Shown here in pieces: positions 46,236 to 55,973 of a stretch of DNA of 60,000 bases (the first letter of the stretch is position 1; each line of letters starts with the position of its first letter). The notes beneath the pieces are model-generated. The model worked only from the letters and a program-made list of their open reading frames with translations. It was not told the DNA's origin and did not search any database. The position numbers and the translations under genes are program-made. The stretch comes from Strigamia acuminata (taxonomy: Eukaryota; Arthropoda; Chilopoda; Geophilomorpha; Linotaeniidae), in assembly GCA_949358305.1 (NCBI GenBank), contig OX442317.1:6764186-6824185 (forward strand), given 5' to 3'.

Positions 46236-49200
46236 TTACGAGTTTTGTTCGTCAATCTGGTCCTCCGATACCGTACTCGAGTCGGTCGCTTCGAAAAATC
46301 GCTTCAACTGCGACGCGTGCGCCTTCCACAGTTTATCGTTCGATTCGTCCTTTATGAAGTAAACCTCGCTGCCGATCTGTCTGTCGATGATGAAAGGTCC
46401 CGTGAACAAAACGTCGAACTTGCGAGTGCGAGGGCCTTTTGCGTAAAGAACCCTGTCGCCGACGGTGAGTCCGGACTCCGACCGTCCCTGGTCGTGTCTT
46501 CGCTTCTGTTCTGCACGAGCCTCGAGCAAGTTCTTCTCCGCCTCCTCTCGTTTTCTCCAAACGTCCTCGAGATTTATGCCGTCTTCGAACTCTTCCAACC
46601 ATCCACCCGCCAGATTCTCAGACGGGATGAATCCGTGGACCAGCTCGAACGGGGAAAACCTGGACGAGGCCTGAATATTCGTATTCATCGCCCACACCGC
46701 CCCCTCCAACTCCTCCGTCCATCTCCTGCCTGAATCTCCCAACTTGCGCAGCTTCTGCAACAGCGTCTGAATTTCTCGCTCCGCCAGCCCGTTAGAGGAG
46801 TGGTGATAAGGCGGGGATTCCTCCAAAGAAATACCGTTTTCTCGAGCGAACTGGCCGAACTCGCATGACATGAAGGCGGTCCCCTCGTCCGAAATGATCT
46901 TCGAAGGCATCCCGAAACGCTTAACGACACCCTCCCTGAGCGCGCGGATGGTGGCTCTAGAGGAAACGTCCTTAACTGGCGTCGCGACCACGAATCTCGA
47001 ATAACAATCCACGTCCTTGCGAGTGAGTACCGTCAAACAGCGAACCTTGGCTGCGAAATTCTTCACGAACTGGCGGTGGTAGCCAGCGAAGCCCAAAAAC
47101 GCCCTAACGTCCTTTACTGACCTAAAAATTTTAAACCTATCTATGTCCGACAGCCGCTCGGGGTCTGGACGCCTCCCTTCCTTGGAAATCAGGTACCCCA
47201 AAAAACTTATTTCAGAGCGCAATAGTTTACATTTTGCTAAATTCAATTTCAATCCTTTCTCAATCACTTTCTCTAGAAACCCATCCCACAAATTAATTAG
47301 ACTAACTGCGTCGACCGCCGATTGGCCAACGTCGTCCAGATATGCCTTGGTCTTTCGGGTCTGCCCGCACAATTTATCCATGACACGCTGCATGATAAAA
47401 GGTGCCAATTTGAATCCCACCGGCATTCGCAAAAGCTCCATCAACCCGTCGGGGGTAAGAAAAGCGATCTTATGGCAATCGGAACTCTTCAGCAAAATGT
47501 TGTAAAAAGCCATCGCGATGTCCCCCGAATTAAACAGTCTCGGCTCGCCCTCCAGTAAAAATTCTATTACCTCATCAATGGTCGGCATGCGATAAATCGT
47601 CATGTCGACCGCCTCGTTCAATCTACGAAGGTCAATTACGGGGCGCCACGGAGTTGTTGGGTGGTGGTGTTGATCAACCGTAAAGAATGGGAAATTATAT
47701 GAAGAAACCGACTCACGACAAATCCCTAATCGTTTCCACTTAGCTATTGTCTCGCGTAACCTCACCTCCTCCTGAGCGGAAAAACGACGGGGCTTACATC
47801 TTATCGGCCTGTCGTGGGTCAATGGCACCTCGCACTCCTCCCCTAAACATAAACCCAAAGTGCCGTCCGTGTTGAACGCCTTCTTCCTATTAATCAAAAC
47901 GCCGCGCAATAAAATCCTCTCGGCCCCCGTAACCGAACTGTCCACCTGATCTACAATTTCGTCAACCTCTGCCAAAAAACTATCGCTACTTGTTACGGCC
48001 GCCACGCAATTTTCCATTCCGCCAGCGCTCGCCGCCCCCTTTCTAAAAATTAAACAACTAGCATGATTAACCACCGACCTATCTTTCCTAATTTCGACGT
48101 CGCCATTTGCAAAAAATAACCAACACAAACCCTCCTGCCTCCGCCAATCGGTGCCCAAAATAACCGGAAAAGGGAGATCGGAAGAAACCGCAACGTCCCT
48201 AATTTTATAACGAGTCTCACCAACGTGAAAAGTAATGTCCAAATATCCGTCCACCTTCCTCGGGCCGTTCACGGTAGTAATCGTCGATCCCTCGTTATTC
48301 GGTCTCAACTGAGTGTTCAAGCTCAGAAATCTGCTGTCCACCACCGTCAAGTTAGCTCCAGGATCAACCAGCGCCTCGACAACGTCGTCAAACTCCTCCA
48401 CCCGGCACTCCACCACCGTGAGGTTCATGTCCGGTTTAGTCGTTTTGATCAGGCACGAGATAACCTTGTCCGCCAGTTTTTCCACACCCGGAACCACCGA
48501 TGGGCACTCGAACGATAAATGCCCGACGACACCACACTTGTAACAAGTGAGCACAGACTTGTCCATGCCCGTTCTAAACACAGGGCCACGCGAGGACGGC
48601 CTAGTCGTGCCCAAATTTTTCGGCGAAACGGCGAAACTCGGGGCATTTTTTGGCAATAAAATGGAAATGTCTTTACCCGATCGTTTCGTGTCGATTCCGT
48701 CCGCGTCCGCCGTCTTCACAGGTCTGGATGCGTCCAAGCGACGTGCGCGTTCGATCAGCTCCGCTACCGTTCCCACGTTGTCCAGTTGGAGTGGGTAGGA
48801 AATCGTCCGGTCCTCGATCCCGGCCAAAATCAGCGAAATGCGATCGGCGTCGTCGAGAATGGAAGCCGACCTCTCCAAAATTGCGTTTTTCGAGTAAATA
48901 TACTGTACTACGGATTCAGTCGCCTCCAATTTCCGTCTGTGTTGCATCGCGAAAAATTCGTTCAGCTGTAGTCGTGATTTGAAGCGCTCTTTCAAAAGCG
49001 CTGTCCATTGCGCCAGAACGTTAACATTTTTTCCTTCGGTTTTCTGCCAATCGTTGGCTTGCCCCTCGAGCCTCGTCGCGGCGTTCAGCAACGTCAATTC
49101 GTCAGACCAGCCCGACAGCTTCGACGCTCGATCCACCTCCTTCAGCCAGGACGAGACGCTTTCTTTGACGTCGCCCGTAAATACGGAAATGGCCTTCGCG

Positions 49201-49736
49201 GTGTCAACCGACGAATGCATCTGAACGACGGTTTGCGGCGGGGCCGCCGGTCTCTGCGAAGCAACGGCCAGTTGTTGCAGAATCGCCGCATTCTGAGCAG
49301 CTAACTGTTGTACTTGCTGAGCCGCCACTTGTTGTTGCTGGGCCGCCGTTTGCTGCGAGATCACCAAATGCTGCATCATCGCCGCCATTTGCTGGGCGAG
49401 AGTATCGACTGCATTGCCGGGACCTGCCGCCGAGGTTCGCGCGGACTCGGCCGCCTCACGTCTTCTCGTTTCCTCAGCCTCTTCTGCTTCGAGTCTGGCG
49501 TTCTCGTCGGCCCGGAAGTTTTCTAATTCGATCCGCTCCCTCTCCGCTGCTGCTGCTGCCGCCGTCGTCACCGCCTGTCTGTTGTCTGCCAGCAAGGAAT
49601 CCATGAAATCTTGCTTGTGTGTTCCCGTCACGATCAATTGCCGTCGCTCCGCCTCGGTCTTGAGAGGAGCCATGGTAAATAGGTCCAATACGTCTTCTTC
49701 ACACGACCACAGTAGAGTATTCAGTTGGTCAGACAT
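46236..49736 (-). CDS. gag-pol: Gag-pol polyprotein with RNase H and part of integrase deleted
   Basis: One unbroken frame of 1166 residues, starting at the ATG 49736 (MSDQLNTLL). The open frame extends upstream only through a non-ATG codon. Order: an Ala/Gln/Glu-rich coiled Gag N-terminus; capsid-like region to about 340; one CCHC knuckle (C398, C401, H406, C411); protease motif at 458-460; reverse transcriptase about 645-905 with Asp 739 and YLDD 799-802; then integrase from about 909. The RT thumb reads ...VLTRKD and passes straight into VDCYSRFVV. RNase H, the integrase HHCC domain and the first catalytic Asp are therefore absent. Asp 950 and Glu 986 keep the D-x35-E spacing. A GPF module is at 1113-1115 and there is no chromodomain. 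The protease triad reads DPG where D-S/T-G is usual. RT could work with an RNase H supplied in trans, but self-integration seems impossible. Confidence 0.95.
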   Translation of the reverse strand: MSDQLNTLLWSCEEDVLDLFTMAPLKTEAERRQLIVTGTHKQDFMDSLLADNRQAVTTAAAAAAERERIELENFRADENARLEAEEAEETRRREAAESARTSAAGPGNAVDTLAQQMAAMMQHLVISQQTAAQQQQVAAQQVQQLAAQNAAILQQLAVASQRPAAPPQTVVQMHSSVDTAKAISVFTGDVKESVSSWLKEVDRASKLSGWSDELTLLNAATRLEGQANDWQKTEGKNVNVLAQWTALLKERFKSRLQLNEFFAMQHRRKLEATESVVQYIYSKNAILERSASILDDADRISLILAGIEDRTISYPLQLDNVGTVAELIERARRLDASRPVKTADADGIDTKRSGKDISILLPKNAPSFAVSPKNLGTTRPSSRGPVFRTGMDKSVLTCYKCGVVGHLSFECPSVVPGVEKLADKVISCLIKTTKPDMNLTVVECRVEEFDDVVEALVDPGANLTVVDSRFLSLNTQLRPNNEGSTITTVNGPRKVDGYLDITFHVGETRYKIRDVAVSSDLPFPVILGTDWRRQEGLCWLFFANGDVEIRKDRSVVNHASCLIFRKGAASAGGMENCVAAVTSSDSFLAEVDEIVDQVDSSVTGAERILLRGVLINRKKAFNTDGTLGLCLGEECEVPLTHDRPIRCKPRRFSAQEEVRLRETIAKWKRLGICRESVSSYNFPFFTVDQHHHPTTPWRPVIDLRRLNEAVDMTIYRMPTIDEVIEFLLEGEPRLFNSGDIAMAFYNILLKSSDCHKIAFLTPDGLMELLRMPVGFKLAPFIMQRVMDKLCGQTRKTKAYLDDVGQSAVDAVSLINLWDGFLEKVIEKGLKLNLAKCKLLRSEISFLGYLISKEGRRPDPERLSDIDRFKIFRSVKDVRAFLGFAGYHRQFVKNFAAKVRCLTVLTRKDVDCYSRFVVATPVKDVSSRATIRALREGVVKRFGMPSKIISDEGTAFMSCEFGQFARENGISLEESPPYHHSSNGLAEREIQTLLQKLRKLGDSGRRWTEELEGAVWAMNTNIQASSRFSPFELVHGFIPSENLAGGWLEEFEDGINLEDVWRKREEAEKNLLEARAEQKRRHDQGRSESGLTVGDRVLYAKGPRTRKFDVLFTGPFIIDRQIGSEVYFIKDESNDKLWKAHASQLKRFFEATDSSTVSEDQIDEQNS

Positions 49737-49914
49737 TTTCGATGGTGACCACGCCGCTTTCCAAACGAGAATACCGATAAAATGGCCGCTTACGTTATCC
49801 ACACGTGTCAAACGTATAACGCACGATTTCCACGAACGATCGAACCGAAGCTTCCTGCGATTCTACCGATAGTCCGATCAATTCCGCAAGTCTATCCCCT
49901 TTTCTAGGTTCTTT

Positions 49915-49929
49915 CAGTCGACTGCGCCA
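49915..49929 (-). other. Primer-binding site
   Basis: TGGCGCAGTCGACTG directly follows the 5' LTR in element orientation. It begins TGG, the complement of a tRNA CCA end. It resembles the serine-tRNA-type site of the 17.6/297 gypsy elements (from memory); the tRNA identity is not certain. Confidence 0.8.
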
Positions 49930-50082
49930 TATGAGAATGTAAAGACAACCGGCTATGTTGAATGTAGTTACAAGACTGGCTTTATTTGCATAAAATGGAT
50001 ACAAGCAGAGCAAATCAATAAACGATAGAACAAATCGGTGAAGTGGTCAAGGCTGACCGTCAGGGGGAGCTGCATGCTCACA
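49930..50082 (-). repeat. 5' LTR
   Basis: This copy matches the 3' LTR in length (153 bp) and, by reading, in every base. It should hold the promoter for the minus-strand transcript. Confidence 0.96.
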
Positions 50083-50087
50083 AAGGT
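50083..50087. repeat. Target-site duplication AAGGT (right copy)
   Basis: The right copy of the 5-bp duplication, directly after the right LTR. Confidence 0.93.
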
Positions 50088-51780
50088 AATTAAGGAATGG
50101 CTGTGCCAAAAGTTAGTCCCCATTTTAAATTTAAAGCCCAAAAAAAGAAGAGGAAAAGTGGATTGGGGGTGACGTCTGAAGTGAAAATCAATTAAAAGTA
50201 CTTTGCAAGTCCTTTTCACTTTTCTTTTTCAATTTTTAATTCTGTGTGGGTAATCAAAATTTGTGCAATCTTTCATTCGAATGGTGAAAATTATTTTTAC
50301 GATCAACCATAAAAAGCAAAAAGAAGGAAAAGCATTTTTGACACATTTTCTTCATACTTCAAGCTTAAGTCAGTGCAGTGATTCGTATTCAGCTGAGAGT
50401 TTTTCCCCATTAAGATGAATTATTGCTAAATCCTTCTTTGCTATATGCTCAAATTCGCCTAAAAGCCATGCTGGGAAATCTCTTCCAAGGTTGAACAGCT
50501 TAAATTAGACAATTTTCACAGGACATCGACTCGGGGCTTCTTTCTTAATGGCACGAAGATTCTTTCCACCATTCTAGGGTTACGAATAATTAACAACTTC
50601 CACCCTTTAATAGTTTAGGACGGCGAACTGGTAGAGGGGAGAGAGAAGAAACCTCAATTTGAAACGATGCATTGAAGATTAAATTGGAGCCTGACGGTGT
50701 GCACTAATAAATTGTTTCATAATTGCAATTACTGTACGCAGAAAAAAAATCCCACCGAATAAGAAGAGGAAAAAAAATTGCATTTTAACTTTCAAACATC
50801 GACTTGATTGCTACTGATGATAAGCCCACGATTTCTGCTGTCAAATACTAATCGCAGCCCCTTTTCTCTACTTTCCCTGTACGACGCATCGCAGAAAAGC
50901 CAATAAAATGGAACATTGGTCAAAACTAATAAATTAATACAAAATAAATGATTTTACGACCTGTAATTTTGAGAAAAAACGGATTTAAGAAACAACAAAA
51001 GACTGAAACATTTGTTATTGCATAATAATGATCCGACTTTTACGTAGGAAAATGTTTGTAATGAAATACGCGTTGAGAATAAAGAATGGCAGTACATCCT
51101 GATGTGCGTTTAAACCGTTTTTTGTCGACTATCATTAAAAAAAATATATTCCCATTCTCTTTTTTTATCCGGGCAAAAATAGAAAGCGAGGTAATTCAAC
51201 ACATCCACAAGAAACTCGCTGCACACATCTTTATCCAATTTCATATCGGAAAATAAAAAAAAAGAGAGAAAAAAATGACTAACCTGATGCATTCTTCATT
51301 GAATTCTGCTGACCTCTGTGCTTGCACACACATGACTTTAGCACTCAGAGTGTATATGTCGTAAATCGCCCCCATTGTACTTGAAGCCATTCTAGAGTTT
51401 TGACTCGTGGGCCACATAAGTCATCAGTAGATACCTATCCCTTATAACTCCATCACGTACATACCATCCCATCCCCCTACCCCTACAAAAAATTATGACT
51501 TTTTCCATTTTAGATAATTTTCTTTTTCAACAATTTCATTCCCATTTCCTTTCATGGCAGCGCCTCGCAACTACTCAAATCTTTCAAATCGAAATTGGCG
51601 CCAATTTCAAAAAGATAAAAAAAAACACATCATCAGCCTTTTTACCATTCTTGCTAGTTTTTTCTTAACAGTGTTAAAAACCCATAATTTAGCGTGTTAT
51701 CCTTATAAAAAAATAAATAAAAGCAGAATTAATCTGCATAATCTGTACATTTGCACTTGAAAACAAAATACCATATTTTA

Positions 51781-51975
51781 CCGATTAAGAGTCGCCCTCG
51801 AATAGTAACCGGGGCTGAAAAACCAAGAATACCGTATTTTTGCAAAAGTACGATATTGTTTCCATATTTAACCTCACGAACGATGAACGAAATACCGAAA
51901 TTATAATTACTGACAAAAATACGGTATTGCAAAACAGCAAGTAATTACCGCGCAAAGTAAAACGATTTAAGTCGC
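51781..51975. repeat. Short inverted-repeat element, MITE-like
   Basis: A perfect 15-bp inverted pair, aataccgtatttttg at 51828-51842 and caaaaatacggtatt at 51914-51928, encloses about 70 bp. Similar strings cgattaagagtcgcc (51782) and cgatttaagtcgctc (51964) flank it in direct orientation. A related taccgtattta occurs at about 43057, which suggests a dispersed family. No terminal duplication was seen. Confidence 0.5.
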
Positions 51976-54900
51976 TCAACTGTCACTGACTTTTATTTTG
52001 ATTCACTGAATTTTAAGCTGGCATATATATCTATATATATGACTATCTGTCTCAAGAACACTGAATGAGCTTTTCTCCTTAATACTACTTTGGGGAGCTA
52101 TAAAAGTCCAGCCAAGTTCCCATTCAAAACTAACAGTGATAACTGAAAGCCACTGGCCTGGTACACTTGGGCCTTCGTTCATTATTGATTTTTTTTTCTT
52201 TCAAGCTTCCCTTCAAACTCAAACCTTTTCTGCCTGCTTTTGTATGCGAGCTACATCGAAAGTATATGCTGCACTCTGGCAAAGAAGGCACGTTTTGAGA
52301 TAAATTTTCCATGCTGCCTTCCATGAGTTATAGACCTCGTTTCTGTCAGATAGAGAACTATCTTTATACAACATGTACAAGCAAAACTAGTAGAAAAGAC
52401 CAAATTACAACCAATTTTATTTTATTTAAAAAAAAAAAAATACTTTTCTTCTGGATAACTGTCACCTTTTAAAAATCATGCACTTAGGCCACACTTTTTC
52501 CTACCCACGAATACAGATCTTCTCTCCAATATCAATCACTTTTCGCTTCACCATCTTGCGAGTATTTTGCCTCGACAAAAAAAGGGTAAACAAGCAGATT
52601 TACGTTTAAATTTTGAATTTAAAGTTCCAAACTTATGCAACAAACATATCAAAGATTGATGCGAATAAGTTCTGCACTTGGAAAATAGAATTTAGAATAT
52701 GAAATAGTGTTTTCCTGCTCATACCCTTCTTACTGATGCAACTGATTTGAAATTTTTATATCCGATAACATGTTGCTGTTTATCCTTAAGCTTTTAAAGG
52801 AAAATTACCTATAACTCTGGAGAAAACATCTATAATGTACGGCGCTCGCAAGCAGCTAATTAAATTTTGATTTAATCCGTTTACTCTTGTTTCACACCGA
52901 GGAATCAAACACTTTTTAACACCTGCAAACATTGTTTACACATCTTAATGCCTAACTGCTAAGTGGCCATCAAAACAATACATTAATAAGAAATAACCAC
53001 TTTAAACGCTTGTCAATTGCTAAATTGGTACTAGGCAGCAGTTAATAGCCAATTTGAACACTCATTTATCAAATATAAAAGTACACTTTAATATTTTATT
53101 GTTTAATAATAGCGAATTTATATGTAAGTGTTGTTGAATCGAATTTCGCAGCTACATTCTTGAGTACGAAAACCAACTATAGTGCAATTTGAATTTAACA
53201 TATTTGATCATATGTAACAAGTTGCATCGCCTACTTCAACACAGCTGTGAAATTCCTTTCTTTTCATTTGGATTCTTCGCATTCCCCAGCCCCAATTTCT
53301 TTTCTTTTTAATATAAATTTTGTTTTTTAAACCCCCTCAATATTAAAGTCATTTAATGCCCCTTTTCCCCACCCTCCTCTCTTTCTTTATCTGAAATAAA
53401 AAATTTTCTCTTATAGCATTTTTGGTTCTGCATGACGACACGCATTCTCTTGTAGAGTCTATCAGCATCAGAAAATCAGTAATTCGTTGGTGAATGTTCA
53501 AGGGCTGCACAAAGATTACCACATGATTGATGCTTCCGCAAGAAAACTTGCACATAATGAGAAAAAAAAGAGGATGGAAGAGTCGCACAACCGCACACGG
53601 AAGAAAAGATCTTGTGTGTAGGACACAGAGAAGAAGAAGAAGTAAAAAAAGAAGAGAAAAAAAATTGAATTAAAGAATTCTTGCATATTTTCCTGCAGCT
53701 ACAATTACAACCGGAAGAATATTTCAATAGACTGCTCGGTTAAAGTAAATTTGATATAAGTTACCTCCGCGTGTGGCAGTTCTGTCCTGCATCCCGCAAT
53801 GTTAATTTTTAAAGTTCTTTAAACATTTAAAATCCCTCAGTCCTTCACATTCTTGACATAAATCAATTTATGTAAATATTAATTTTGTTTATGTCTTGCA
53901 AAGGAGAGTCCTTCATCAAAAAAGAAACCAAATTCAGTTACGGGAATAAAAAATTTAACATTTCAAATTTCCTTTACTTTCTTGAAAAATATTATATTTT
54001 AGTCCAGAAAATTGCTCCAACTCCTGTAACTTTAAGGCGAAATTCCATTACAACTTAGAATAAACATATTTCATTTTTTTCCACTCTTTTCTTTTCTGTT
54101 AAAAATATCGATTCAGTAAAAGATGGCATTGTTTACTACAAGAATTCCTAATGTGAGAAACAGGTCATTAATATTATCAGCGTGAATCAGAAAAAAAATA
54201 AACTCGACTCACTTTTCTTTGTTTCTAATTATGAAACAGAGCAATGATTGAGCAATAAAGAAAAGAAAAAAAATGTCTTGTAAATGTAATTTTCAACTGC
54301 GACACTTTTAGTTTCGCGAAATTATTGCTGTGTTCGATTTAAAATCAGCTCGGCTTTTTTGCACAACGTTGCATTAATTACATATTATGCTTGGCATTCA
54401 TTTTAAAGTGAAACCTCACCCTTATTGCCCCACCATGACAAATCAAATTTTCCATTGTCAAATTATCACGTACGGTTTAACATATAACAAACCATTAAAA
54501 AAATATATGTATACATACATAAACCAAAAAATTTCCCATAAGATTAAAAAATACATTTTACAATATAATATTAAAATGTAGCAGAATTAAGTATATTATT
54601 TGTGCATTAAATAATGCATTTCAAAATATTATAATTATAATTCCAATATATTTTGGAACCGTATGGCATAATCCTAATTCCTAAATTTTAAAAACAACAA
54701 AATTAAAGCAGTAGGCGGTGTAATAAATCATTTGTGCCATCACTCATCAATAAATTTGCTGTATGGTAATTTGTGTGGTCAAAATACCAATCATTCTTCA
54801 ACCTGGAGGTGAGAAGTGCTGTTTGATTAATTAGAAAATTGGATGCAAAGCAACCTTTCAAGCAATCATGCCTATAGCGAGTGAACAAATGTCCAGATTA

Positions 54901-55936
54901 AGTCCAATTCATTCAAAACTAAACGATTTGTTTTCGATATTTTTTCCTCTCCGTCTGCTGCTGAGCAGTTCACTAATGACATCGCAATCTGCACCCTTCT
55001 CCATTTGCATCATAAACGAATCAAACCTCTCTAAAGCCAAATCAAAAGGCTATATTCACGACTTTGCTAAGAAAAATAAATCTTTCTTGAAACATGCAAA
55101 TATTTAAATCACAAATCATCACGTCATTTAAATTTAAATATTTATATATTTAATTTATTGCTCTTACGGTGGTGTTGTGTTTTCTGAAACCAATGATTCA
55201 TGTTTGATTACATTACAATTGCCACTTCTCAGCAAACCTTGCTATTTCTCCACCCAATGACCACCAACTAAATTTTGACAGCTTCGTTATTGCGCTAGAA
55301 TTATGTTTGTCGATTCATTATTACAGACACGTGTCAAAGGTTTTAGAGGAAAGCCTGATTTGTGCATTACGAGTTGTGATGCGCACAACTACAACTTACT
55401 CATTTATTTTCATGTGCAATCTGCCACACAGGCGAGTATATTCTCGAAATAAATTGCTTTAATGTGAAGGTTTAATTAAATGGTTTCCATCCCAAGATGC
55501 AATCTGTTGTAGCCAACCTTATGACACCTGCTTCTGTTTCCCAGCAAAACGTATTAACGAATGCATACAATGGAATATCCTATGTGTTTATGCATAATAT
55601 AAATATGCAATCTCATTTTTCTAAAAAAAAAAAAAAAAAAACAACTGAAAAAGAAAACATCTCAATTTATTAAATTAATGCCTTTCAATTTGACATTAAA
55701 GAAAAATTGAGCAAATTAATTGCAGCATCCCGCATCTAATGTAATTAAAACATTTCAAACAGGGATGTGTAATAAAATAACTAGATTTCCTTCCTTCGGT
55801 ATGTATCCACAAACAATTTAAAATAATTACCTCATTAAACTTTATTACTGGCTTAGTTTTTGAAAATAATACTACAATAAATCAGAACTCATCGCGTAAA
55901 CTAGAAAATAAACAAAATTCTAACCGTAGCCTAATG

Positions 55937-55973
55937 GGCTTCACTGCACGGCACAACGTAAAGCAGTGAAGCC
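55937..55973. repeat. Perfect 11-bp hairpin
   Basis: ggcttcactgc (55937-55947) and gcagtgaagcc (55963-55973) are exact reverse complements around a 15-nt loop, and pairing continues imperfectly outward (cgtag/tacg). No T-run follows, so it is not a terminator in any usual sense. A small structured RNA or a decayed palindrome is possible. Confidence 0.6.

Larger units (their letters stand above)
46048..50082 (-). mobile_element. LTR retrotransposon, Ty3/gypsy type, internally deleted
   Basis: This 4035-bp element lies on the minus strand. It has two 153-bp LTRs, a primer-binding site, a single gag-pol frame, a polypurine tract and a 5-bp AAGGT target duplication on both sides. The gene order protease, reverse transcriptase, integrase places it in the Ty3/gypsy group. 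There is no envelope frame and no chromodomain. It is short for the group because the RNase H region and the start of integrase are missing. The LTRs look identical base for base, so insertion was recent despite the missing enzymes. It is visibly richer in G and C than the surrounding DNA. Read: recently mobilised in trans by an intact relative. Confidence 0.97.

Noticed and set aside
46218-46733. 171-codon plus-strand frame inside the LTR element
   Set aside because: It is the antisense shadow of the gag-pol frame. GC-rich coding sequence often leaves the opposite strand open.
49737-49811. 25 extra residues upstream of the gag-pol ATG
   Set aside because: The upstream start codon is TTG and no ATG precedes MSDQLN in frame, so 49736 is the better start.
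51297-51417. Minus-strand frame reading IYDIYTLSAKVMCVQAQRSA with a CAG|GTTAGT donor
   Set aside because: The donor is moderate, the frame is under 60 codons and no acceptor or partner exon is apparent. It was too weak to list as an exon.
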